Assembly (NCBI GenBank): GCA_024654485.1
Contig: JANLHO010000043.1
Coordinates: forward strand, 1-15,426
DNA from: Patescibacteria group bacterium
Lineage (GTDB): Bacteria > Patescibacteriota > Minisyncoccia > Phycocordibacterales > UBA2100
Length of the DNA: 15,426 nucleotides
Reading direction: 5' to 3'
Shown here: positions 6,679 to 12,831 of the stretch, piece after piece
Layout of the letters: the number at the start of each line of letters is the position of its first letter
Numbering within the stretch: position 1 is the stretch's first letter
Translations under genes and position numbers: made by a program
The notes under the pieces: generated by a model
Databases searched by the model: none
What the model was told of the DNA's origin: nothing
What the model saw: only the letters and a program-made list of their open reading frames with translations

Positions 6679-6771
6679 GTGAAGAAATTCAAGCTCACAT
6701 CCGACTACCCCGGTAGTACAGCGGAGCTGACTACGGGGCAGGTAAGCTTGCTTTCTGCGCGCGCTATATGA
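6679..6771 (+). CDS. Possible 30-codon leader ORF overlapping the uvrB start
   Basis: GTG start at 6679, reading VKKFKLTSDYPGSTAELT and on to a TGA at 6769-6771 that overlaps the uvrB ATG (ATGA). The overlap would allow translational coupling. The start resembles uvrB's own N-terminus (MSRFKLQSDYRPAG), sharing FKL-x-SDY, and also resembles the KL-x-x-YPGS opening I recall from some uncharacterised bacterial and phage proteins. A 10-bp palindrome AGAGTACTCT (6668-6677) lies just before the GTG. It may be a leader peptide, the worn remnant of a duplicated or foreign gene start, or chance. Confidence 0.3.
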   Translation: MKKFKLTSDYPGSTAELTTGQVSLLSARAI

Positions 6772-8852
6772 GTCGTTTCAAATTGCAGAGCGATTATCGT
6801 CCAGCCGGAGACCAGCCCGCGGCTATTGCCGCTTTGGAGGGCGGCCTGAAAAAGGGCAAGCGCCATCAGACGCTACTTGGTGTAACCGGCTCCGGTAAGA
6901 CATTTACGGTCGCGAATCTGATACAGAAATGGCAAAAGCCCACACTGGTCATCGCGCACAACAAGACACTCGCCGCGCAGCTTGCTTCCGAGTACCGTAA
7001 CTTTTTTCCGGACAATGCGGTGCAGTATTTCGTCTCGTACTACGATTATTACCAGCCGGAAGCGTACGTTCCCGTCAGCGACACCTACATAGAAAAGGAA
7101 GCGCAGATAAACGAGGACATTGAGCGGCTGCGTCATGCGGCGACTCAGGCGCTGCTAACTCGCTCTGATGTCATCGTGGTCGCATCCGTTTCCTGCATTT
7201 ACGGGCTCGGAAGCCCCGTGGAATACCAGAAGGTCAATCTAAAGCTTACGCGCGGCGAGGCAATGACGCGCGCCGCCCTCACGCGCAAGCTCATCGGAAT
7301 CTATTTTGAGAGGGTGGCGGGCGACTTATCTCCGGGGACATTCCGCGCGCTCGGCTCATACGTGGAGATAATGCCCGCCGGCGAGCGTGTCATATACCGC
7401 GTTGACCTAGCGGGCGGCAAAGTTACCAAGATAGAGGAGATAGAAGCTACGACGCGCGAAATGGGGCAAAAGCACGATGCGATATTCATTTTCCCCGCGC
7501 GTCAGTACGTGACACCGCAAGGCGTCCGCGATACCGCGCTCGCCGACATACAGGCCGAGCTTGCCGAGCAGCTCAAGATGTTTGCCGCAGAGGGAAAGCT
7601 TCTGGAGGCCGAACGCCTCAAGCGACGCACGCGGCAGGACATCGCGATGATACGAGAATTCGGCTACTGCAACGGCATAGAGAATTACTCGCGGCATTTT
7701 GACCGCAGGAAGTCGGGAGAGCCGCCTTACACGCTTCTGGATTATTTTCCGCACAAGCCGGACGGCACTCCGGACTTCCTGACGGTGATAGACGAGTCGC
7801 ACGTGACGATACCGCAGATAGGAGGGATGCACGCGGGAGACAGGGCGCGGAAAAATACGCTTGTTGAGCACGGCTTCCGACTGCCGAGCGCGGTGGATAA
7901 CCGACCGCTCACTTTTGACGAGTTTCAGGCGCGCATCGGTCAGACCGTGTATACCACCGCTACTCCCGCGGCCTTTGAGCTTGAGAGAAGCGGAGAGCCG
8001 GTGCAGCAGGTCATACGCCCCACCGGATTGGTGGATCCGGAGATAGTCGTGCGGCCTATTACAGGCGGGCAGGCCCCCACACCTTTCGTGGCGAAGGCGT
8101 CTCTGAAAGACGCCGCGCAAAGCGCATCGCCGCGAAAGGTGTGGGGGCAGGTGAAAGATTTTATCGCGGAGGCGGAGGAGGTGACTAAGAGTGGCGCGCG
8201 CTCAATGGTTACGGTCCTTACCAAGAAAATGGCGGAAGACCTTACACAGTTTCTCATAGAGCGCGGAATAAAAGCGCGGTATGTGCACAGCGATGTGCCG
8301 ACCATAGAGCGAATAGAGATACTCACGGATTTTCGCAAAGGCACATTTGACGTCCTCGTGGGTGTCAACCTACTGCGCGAGGGTCTTGACCTGCCGGAGG
8401 TAGAGCTTGTCGGCATTCTGGACGCCGACAAGGAGGGATTCTTACGCAGCGACACCGCGCTTATCCAGACGATAGGCCGCGCGGCGCGCAACGTTCGCGG
8501 CAGGGTCCTCCTATATGCCGACAACATGACCGGCTCCATGGAGCGTGCCATCGGAGAGACGAATCGTAGGCGCGAGATACAGGTTGCGTACAACAAGAAG
8601 CACAAAATCACGCCCAAGACGATAGAGAAGCGCATACACGATATTACGGGCGGCATAGAGCGTGCCCGCAAACGCGCCGTATCGGAGCTCGCGAGGATGG
8701 ACGAATCGGCCTTTTCAGGCGACACGAAGAAGATAATCCGCGACAAGCGCCGTCAGATGCACGAAGCGGCAGACAGGCTTGATTTTGAGACCGCGGCCCT
8801 AATCCGCGACGAGATCCAAGTATTGGAAAAGGAGCAAAGGAAAGTAGCGTAA
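6768..8852 (+). CDS. uvrB: UvrABC excinuclease subunit B
   Basis: DNA helicase-like damage-verification subunit of nucleotide excision repair; loaded by UvrA, it recruits UvrC. 694 residues. Walker A is GVTGSGKT (38-45). The DNA-separating beta-hairpin is YYDYYQPEAYVP (about 92-103). The Walker B region is DESH (342-345). Helicase motifs V and VI appear in GVNLLREGLDLPEVELV and QTIGRAARN. A C-terminal UVR motif (about 655-690) ends the protein and would bind UvrC or UvrA. Residues 436-461 are an extra 26-residue segment with no counterpart in UvrB sequences I remember (the usual run goes from RPTKGQ straight to VDDLL). It is encoded by a nested palindrome flanked by GGGCAGG repeats. murB follows after 10 bp. 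No clear Shine-Dalgarno sequence precedes the ATG, which overlaps a possible leader ORF. Confidence 0.97.
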   Translation: MSRFKLQSDYRPAGDQPAAIAALEGGLKKGKRHQTLLGVTGSGKTFTVANLIQKWQKPTLVIAHNKTLAAQLASEYRNFFPDNAVQYFVSYYDYYQPEAYVPVSDTYIEKEAQINEDIERLRHAATQALLTRSDVIVVASVSCIYGLGSPVEYQKVNLKLTRGEAMTRAALTRKLIGIYFERVAGDLSPGTFRALGSYVEIMPAGERVIYRVDLAGGKVTKIEEIEATTREMGQKHDAIFIFPARQYVTPQGVRDTALADIQAELAEQLKMFAAEGKLLEAERLKRRTRQDIAMIREFGYCNGIENYSRHFDRRKSGEPPYTLLDYFPHKPDGTPDFLTVIDESHVTIPQIGGMHAGDRARKNTLVEHGFRLPSAVDNRPLTFDEFQARIGQTVYTTATPAAFELERSGEPVQQVIRPTGLVDPEIVVRPITGGQAPTPFVAKASLKDAAQSASPRKVWGQVKDFIAEAEEVTKSGARSMVTVLTKKMAEDLTQFLIERGIKARYVHSDVPTIERIEILTDFRKGTFDVLVGVNLLREGLDLPEVELVGILDADKEGFLRSDTALIQTIGRAARNVRGRVLLYADNMTGSMERAIGETNRRREIQVAYNKKHKITPKTIEKRIHDITGGIERARKRAVSELARMDESAFSGDTKKIIRDKRRQMHEAADRLDFETAALIRDEIQVLEKEQRKVA
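8067..8151. repeat. In-frame nested palindromic insertion in uvrB
   Basis: Arms 8073-8093 and 8128-8148 are complementary at 20 of 21 positions. Inside are a 7-bp hairpin (GGCGTCT 8096-8102 with AGACGCC 8108-8114) and a 4-bp hairpin (GCGC-aaa-GCGC, 8115-8125), giving a branched fold. The 7-bp direct repeat GGGCAGG flanks the unit (8067-8073 and 8145-8151) with an offset of exactly 78 bp, or 26 codons, so the reading frame is kept. This looks like an insertion with a target duplication. Confidence 0.85.
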
Positions 8853-8862
8853 ACTTATCTAT

Positions 8863-9780
8863 ATGGACATCCGCGAAAACGTACCGCTTGCGCCGCTGAC
8901 GACCTTCGGCATAGGGGGAGTTGCGCGGCACTTCGCGGAGGCGAGGACGGAGGCGGACATCCTGAAAGCCCTTGAGTGGGCGCGCGCCAAGGGAGTACCG
9001 GCCATTATGCTTTCCGGAGGCAGCAATGTCCTCGTGCCGGACGCGGGATTGGATGCGCTCGTTATACATGTCGCGGAAGGGAAGAGCGCCCTTATAGATG
9101 ATGATCTCGTTGCCGACGCGGGCTGCGACCTGCTTTCCCTCATCCGCTCCTGCGCCGAAAGCGGTGTGGGCGGCTGGGAAAAATTAGCAGGGATACCCGG
9201 CTCCATCGGGGGAGCCGTGCGCGGCAATGCCGGCGCTTTCGGCACGGAGATAAAAGACGTGACGATAAAAGTGCGCGCGCTCAACGGAGAGACGGGCGAA
9301 GTGCGAGAATTCAAAAACGCCGAGTGCGATTTCTCCTACCGCCACAGCTTCTTCAAGGACAATCCGGAGTGGATAATCACCAAAGTTACCGTCTCGCTGC
9401 GGCCGACCGACGAGGCTGCGAGCAGGCACCTCATAGACGAGACCATAGCGGAGCGCGAGAGGCGTCACTTGCAAAATGTCAGAGCAGCGGGCAGCTTCTT
9501 CATGAATCCCGTTTCTCCGCCGGAAGTTATCGCCATGTTTGAAAAGGAGAAGGGTGTCAAATCTCGCGGAGGTCGGGTCCCTGCCGGCTGGCTCATAGAA
9601 AAAGCAGGCATGAAAGGCGCCAAGGTCGGCGGGGCGATAGCCTCTCTCCAGCACCCGAACTACATAGTCAACACAGGCGGCGCGACCGCGCAGGATGTGG
9701 ACGAGCTTGCAAAGCGCATAAAAGAGCAGGTCCTCACCCGTTTCGGAGTTGAGCTTACAGAGGAGGCGGCATTGCTTTAG
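8863..9780 (+). CDS. murB: UDP-N-acetylenolpyruvoylglucosamine reductase
   Basis: FAD- and NADPH-dependent cytoplasmic enzyme that reduces UDP-GlcNAc-enolpyruvate to UDP-MurNAc, the second step of peptidoglycan precursor synthesis. 305 residues. The FAD-binding domain shows TTFGIGG (13-19), SGGSNVLV (51-58) and GIPGSIGGAVRGNAGAFG (110-127). The substrate domain has YRHSFFK and RAAGSFFMNP (207-216), in which Ser211 matches the catalytic serine. WLIEKAGMKGAKVGGA and HPNYIVN follow, with the expected acidic C-terminus (LTEEAALL). The protein has the shorter MurB form. It starts 10 bp after uvrB, with no Shine-Dalgarno sequence and at most a weak -10 (TATCTA), so it is probably co-transcribed with uvrB. 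Its presence indicates that the organism makes its own peptidoglycan precursors, provided the rest of the pathway exists. Confidence 0.97.
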   Translation: MDIRENVPLAPLTTFGIGGVARHFAEARTEADILKALEWARAKGVPAIMLSGGSNVLVPDAGLDALVIHVAEGKSALIDDDLVADAGCDLLSLIRSCAESGVGGWEKLAGIPGSIGGAVRGNAGAFGTEIKDVTIKVRALNGETGEVREFKNAECDFSYRHSFFKDNPEWIITKVTVSLRPTDEAASRHLIDETIAERERRHLQNVRAAGSFFMNPVSPPEVIAMFEKEKGVKSRGGRVPAGWLIEKAGMKGAKVGGAIASLQHPNYIVNTGGATAQDVDELAKRIKEQVLTRFGVELTEEAALL

Positions 9781-9803
9781 CGGTAGTCGCCACCCGCGCC
9801 TTC

Positions 9804-9812
9804 TGATATAGT
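9804..9812 (+). promoter_or_regulatory. Extended -10 box at the head of the uvrA upstream region
   Basis: TGaTATAGT, identical to the tyrS box and followed by G. It lies 24 bp after murB and 192 nt before the uvrA ATG. Transcription would begin near 9819, just before a series of hairpins. Confidence 0.5.
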
Positions 9813-9818
9813 GCCCCG

Positions 9819-9947
9819 TATCCCGCGAAGAGGGCGGGCAAAGCAACCCCTAGCGCTGTCGCGGGGGTCGGGTTCGTTTACTAGCACCACCCTTAGTAAA
9901 AGAATCCATATTCCTAAGACTTCACGGTCGTGAACACTTGGGAATAT
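9819..9947 (+). ncRNA. Candidate structured RNA or uvrA leader, unidentified
   Basis: Four hairpins follow a good -10 box: CCCGC/GCGGG (9822-9838); ACCCC and GCG pairing with CGC and GGGGT (9846-9868); TTTACTA/TAGTAAA (9877-9900); and a long one at 9908-9947. The last pairs ATATTCC with GGAATAT and has an inner TTCACG/CGTGAA stem. No long ORF crosses this stretch. It does not match the tRNA, SRP RNA, 6S RNA or tmRNA cores that I can check by eye. It may be an independent small RNA, a 5' leader of uvrA, or another block of palindromic elements. The remaining bases to 10004 hold only the uvrA -10 candidate. Confidence 0.35.
9908..9947. repeat. Long near-perfect hairpin upstream of uvrA
   Basis: A 40-nt dyad. 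The outer 11-bp stem (9908-9918 with 9937-9947) has one G-U pair. After a two-base internal mismatch there is an inner 6-bp stem TTCACG/CGTGAA. No T-run follows, so it is not a standard terminator. It could be an operator, an RNA structure in the uvrA leader, or a mobile palindrome. Confidence 0.65.
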
Positions 9948-9993
9948 ACCAAATCACGACACAAAAGTGATACCGAATGATCAGACGAAGAGA

Positions 9994-9999
9994 TAACAT
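9994..9999 (+). promoter_or_regulatory. Candidate -10 box of uvrA
   Basis: TAACAT ends 5 nt before the uvrA ATG at 10005, matching the spacing seen at other genes here. No good -35 is visible and no Shine-Dalgarno sequence precedes the start. This is weaker than the upstream box at 9804. Confidence 0.35.
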
Positions 10000-10004
10000 C
10001 GCAT

Positions 10005-12728
10005 ATGGAAGATAAAATAATAATAAAAGGGGCGAAGACCCACAACCTGAAGAACATATCGGTGGAGATGCCGCGCAACAAGCTTGTGGTATTCACGGGG
10101 CTTTCGGGCAGCGGCAAGTCGTCGCTTGCCTTTGATACGATATTCGCGGAAGGACAGCGCAAGTACGTTGAATCACTCTCGGCCTACGCGCGGCAATTTT
10201 TGCGACAGATGCAGAAGCCAGATGTGGAGGAAATAACAGGACTCTCTCCGGCGATATCCATAGACCAAAAGAGCCGCTCCAACAACCCGCGCTCCACGGT
10301 GGCGACCATCACCGAGATATACGATTATCTGCGCGTATTGTACGCGCGCATCGGACATGCGCATTGTCCGGAGTGTGGCAGAGAGGTACGGAAGCTCTCC
10401 AACGAGGAGATACTGGAGTCCGTACTTGCGATGGTTGACAAGGCGCGTAAAAACAAGAGTTCGCCCTCCTACGCCAAGGCTTCAAAGGATTCCACCCGAA
10501 AGCTTACCGCAGGCGTATCCGACGCCAAGGTTAGGATATCGTCTCCAGTGGTAGTCGGGAGAAAGGGGGAATACTATCAGCTGCTGTACGACATGCTCAA
10601 CAAGGGGTATGAGAAAGCCGTGATAGACGGCAAAGAAGTATCCTTGCGCTCGCGTATAGAGCTAAAAAAACATTTTAAGCACGATATAGATATAATAGTG
10701 GACGAGATTTTCCTGAGCGAATTCAAGAATGACCCGAAGGGCGCGCGCGAGCGCGCATCGGAGGCCATAGAGCGGGCGTTGCACGAGAGCGACGGGCTGG
10801 TCAAGATAGTGCCGCCGGACTCGTCCGAGAGCCGCGTCGTCTCCGCGAAATTCATGTGCCCGTACGACGGCTTCTCTTTTCCGGAGGTGGAGCCGAGGCT
10901 TTTTTCATTCAACTCGCCCTACGGCGCCTGCCCCGAATGCAAGGGCCTCGGCACCAAGTATTTTTTCGGTGATGAAGCGTGCGACGTATGTCAGGGCAAA
11001 CGCCTACGGCCGGAAGCCCTCAACGTCTTTCTGGGCCCTGTAAAGCCGCCTACGGTCGGCCACGGGGCGGGACCCGCGAGCGGGACGAACATCGTGCAGC
11101 TCTCATCGCTCTCCATAGAGGATGCGCAGCGTTTCTTTGACACTCTGAAGCTCACGAAGAAGGAGCAGGACATCTCAAAAGCCGTCATCAAGGAGATAAC
11201 GAGCCGCCTTAAATTTATGCTTGATGTCGGTATCAACTACCTGACGCTGGACAGGAAAGCCAATACGCTATCCGGCGGGGAGGCGCAGCGCATACGGCTT
11301 GCCTCGCAGCTCGGCAGCGGCTTGGTGGGCGCACTGTACGTCTTGGATGAGCCGACCATCGGCCTCCACCAGCGCGACAACGACAAGCTTATCAATACGC
11401 TCAAGCACCTGCGCGACCTCGGCAACACCGTGCTCGTGGTGGAGCACGACGAAGACACGATATTCGCTTCCGACTACCTCATTGATCTGGGGCCTGGCGC
11501 AGGCGTGCACGGGGGAGAGATAGTGGAATCGGGCTGGCTTGAGGATCTACTTACCGCTAAGACCAACAAATCGGGCTCGCGCACTCTCGCGTATCTGCGG
11601 GGAGAGGAAAAGATAGATATACCGGAAAAGCGCCGCACTTCGGACCGCGGCAATATAAAGATACGCGGCGCGAAGAAATTCAACATAAAAAATCTCAACA
11701 TAGACGTGCCGCTCGCGAAATTCGTCGCAGTTTCCGGCGTCTCAGGCTCGGGCAAGTCCACTTTTCTTTACGAGATATTGCACCGCAATTTGCAGGCGCG
11801 TTTTGACAAACGCTACAGGAGCGCCAAGACTTACAACGCGAAGGAATTTTCCGGCACGGAGTATCTTGCGCGCTCCATACTTATAGACCAGTCCGCTATC
11901 GGGCGCACACCGCGCTCCAATCCGGCGACGTACACGGGAGCATGGACACATGTGCGCGACCTGTTTGCGATGACAGATGAGGCCAAAGCGCGCGGCTGGG
12001 GGCCGGGCCGCTTTTCATTCAACGTGAAAGGCGGTCGGTGCGAGGCGTGCCAAGGCAACGGGCTTGTCGCCGTGGAGATGCACTTCCTGCCGACAGTCTA
12101 TGTGACCTGCGACGTATGCAACGGAAAACGCTTCATGAAGGAGACTCTGGAGGTGAAGATTAAGGGAAATCAGAAGCCCCGACGCCCCGACAAGTCGGGT
12201 GTCGGGGTCCCGACTTCCGCCAGAGGCGGAACGTCGGGAAAGAACATCCACGACGTACTTTCCATGACGGTAGAGGAGGCACAGGCATTTTTTGAAGACA
12301 TACCGGCCATCAGCGACAGGATGCGGACATTGATAGATGTCGGACTCGGATATCTTGAGCTGGGACAGAGCGCGACGACACTCTCCGGTGGGGAAGCGCA
12401 GCGCGTGAAAATAGCCTCCGAATTGTACCGTCCCCTGACCAGCAAGACCGTTTATCTGCTGGACGAGCCGACCGTGGGGCTGCACTACGACGACGTGGCG
12501 AAGCTCATCAATATCCTCAGGAAGCTCATTGAGCGAGGGAACAGCGTTATCATCATTGAGCACAATCTGGATGTCCTGAAATGCGCCGACTACATAATAG
12601 ACATGGGGCCGCAGGGCGGCGAAGGCGGGGGGCAGGTAGTGGCGAGAGGTACGCCGGAAGAAGTCTCAAAGACCGAAGGTTCCCACACCGGATATTATCT
12701 GAAGCGTATGTTGAAGAAATCCCGATGA
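10005..12728 (+). CDS. uvrA: UvrABC excinuclease subunit A (apparent loss of the insertion domain)
   Basis: Dimeric ABC-type ATPase that finds DNA lesions and loads UvrB. 907 residues. First half: Walker A GLSGSGKSS (32-40), UvrB-binding region starting near CPECGREV, zinc module at 285-312, signature LSGGEAQRIRLASQ (from 422), Walker B YVLDEPTIGLH. Second half: Walker A GVSGSGKST (578-586), zinc finger CEACQGNG...CDVCNGKRF, signature LSGGEAQRVKIASE (from 793), Walker B YLLDEPTVGLH. In the first half GACPECKGLGTKYFFGDEAC runs almost directly into CDVCQGKRL. Usual UvrA has about 100 residues there, the insertion domain. The zinc motif at 285-288 reads CPYD instead of CPxC. Three extra segments, at about 148-176, 345-360 and 722-745, coincide with palindromic DNA. 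All catalytic motifs are intact, so it should be active. A terminator follows. Confidence 0.96.
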   Translation: MEDKIIIKGAKTHNLKNISVEMPRNKLVVFTGLSGSGKSSLAFDTIFAEGQRKYVESLSAYARQFLRQMQKPDVEEITGLSPAISIDQKSRSNNPRSTVATITEIYDYLRVLYARIGHAHCPECGREVRKLSNEEILESVLAMVDKARKNKSSPSYAKASKDSTRKLTAGVSDAKVRISSPVVVGRKGEYYQLLYDMLNKGYEKAVIDGKEVSLRSRIELKKHFKHDIDIIVDEIFLSEFKNDPKGARERASEAIERALHESDGLVKIVPPDSSESRVVSAKFMCPYDGFSFPEVEPRLFSFNSPYGACPECKGLGTKYFFGDEACDVCQGKRLRPEALNVFLGPVKPPTVGHGAGPASGTNIVQLSSLSIEDAQRFFDTLKLTKKEQDISKAVIKEITSRLKFMLDVGINYLTLDRKANTLSGGEAQRIRLASQLGSGLVGALYVLDEPTIGLHQRDNDKLINTLKHLRDLGNTVLVVEHDEDTIFASDYLIDLGPGAGVHGGEIVESGWLEDLLTAKTNKSGSRTLAYLRGEEKIDIPEKRRTSDRGNIKIRGAKKFNIKNLNIDVPLAKFVAVSGVSGSGKSTFLYEILHRNLQARFDKRYRSAKTYNAKEFSGTEYLARSILIDQSAIGRTPRSNPATYTGAWTHVRDLFAMTDEAKARGWGPGRFSFNVKGGRCEACQGNGLVAVEMHFLPTVYVTCDVCNGKRFMKETLEVKIKGNQKPRRPDKSGVGVPTSARGGTSGKNIHDVLSMTVEEAQAFFEDIPAISDRMRTLIDVGLGYLELGQSATTLSGGEAQRVKIASELYRPLTSKTVYLLDEPTVGLHYDDVAKLINILRKLIERGNSVIIIEHNLDVLKCADYIIDMGPQGGEGGGQVVARGTPEEVSKTEGSHTGYYLKRMLKKSR
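10470..10517. repeat. In-frame palindromic insertion 1 in uvrA
   Basis: TACGCC (10470-10475) pairs with GGCGTA (10512-10517), and AAGGCTT near the left arm partly pairs with AAGCTT (10499-10504). It encodes part of an extra segment (SSPSYAKASKDS and following) inside the UvrB-binding domain, just before the conserved PVV-x-GRKGE motif. I recall very similar SYAKAS-type stretches in predicted Parcubacteria proteins; that is memory, not a search. Confidence 0.55.
11042..11086. repeat. In-frame insertion 2 in uvrA (GC-rich, short hairpins)
   Basis: GCCG/CGGC (11045-11060) and CCCG-cgag-CGGG (11073-11084) form two small hairpins. The translated segment PVKPPTVGHGAGPASG replaces the short GGKN turn before the NIVQLSSLSIEDA helix. 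The stems are short, so this copy is less certain than the others. Confidence 0.45.
12177..12238. repeat. In-frame double-palindrome insertion 3 in uvrA
   Basis: Two adjacent hairpins. The first nests CCCCGAC/GTCGGGG (12177-12183 with 12201-12207) around CCCGAC-aa-GTCGGG. The second nests CCCGAC/GTCGGG (12209-12214 with 12233-12238) around TTCCGCC-aga-GGCGGAA. The inner part of the second is the mini-palindrome shared with lysS, msrA and carB. It encodes about 24 extra residues just before KNIHDVLSMTVEEA, the loop equivalent to insertion 2 in the other half of UvrA. Confidence 0.8.
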
Positions 12729-12732
12729 GGTG

Positions 12733-12757
12733 ATACAACAGTGCGAGTTTGTTGTAT
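12733..12757. repeat. Hairpin just after uvrA
   Basis: ATACAACA (12733-12740) pairs with TGTTGTAT (12750-12757) across a 9-nt loop, 4 bp after the uvrA stop. It is AT-rich and followed by TAGCTTTTGTT, a poor T-tract. It may assist the stronger terminator downstream. Confidence 0.5.
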
Positions 12758-12776
12758 TAGCTTTTGTTGCATGAGT

Positions 12777-12831
12777 GCCCCGGACATGTTCGCCGCGTTG
12801 ATTGGCGAGGCGTACCGGGGCTTTTAATTTT
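12777..12831 (+). terminator. Rho-independent terminator after uvrA
   Basis: GCCCCGG (12777-12783) pairs with CCGGGGC (12815-12821), followed at once by TTTTAATTTT (12822-12831). The wide loop contains a smaller CGCC/GGCG pairing. The T-run is only on the plus strand, so it ends the uvrA transcript. The carB stop codon (12826-12824) lies within the T-run, so the converging genes share this boundary with no spare sequence. Confidence 0.75.

Noticed and set aside
7940..8746. A 268-codon open frame on the minus strand opposite uvrB, with another of 237 codons at 7407-8120
   Set aside because: Both are antisense to well-supported uvrB motifs, have arginine/serine-rich composition typical of shadow frames in G+C-rich genes, and show no recognisable domain.
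9868..9892. GGGTTCG followed by a possible acceptor-like end, resembling a tRNA T-loop
   Set aside because: No cloverleaf can be built around it: no anticodon arm, no D-arm and no CCA-compatible acceptor stem.
12015..12563. A 182-codon minus-strand frame opposite the 3' half of uvrA
   Set aside because: Shadow of the UvrA ATPase motifs; no family resemblance.
12777..12831. Bidirectional action of the terminator for carB
   Set aside because: On the minus strand no T-run follows the stem, so only plus-strand termination is supported.
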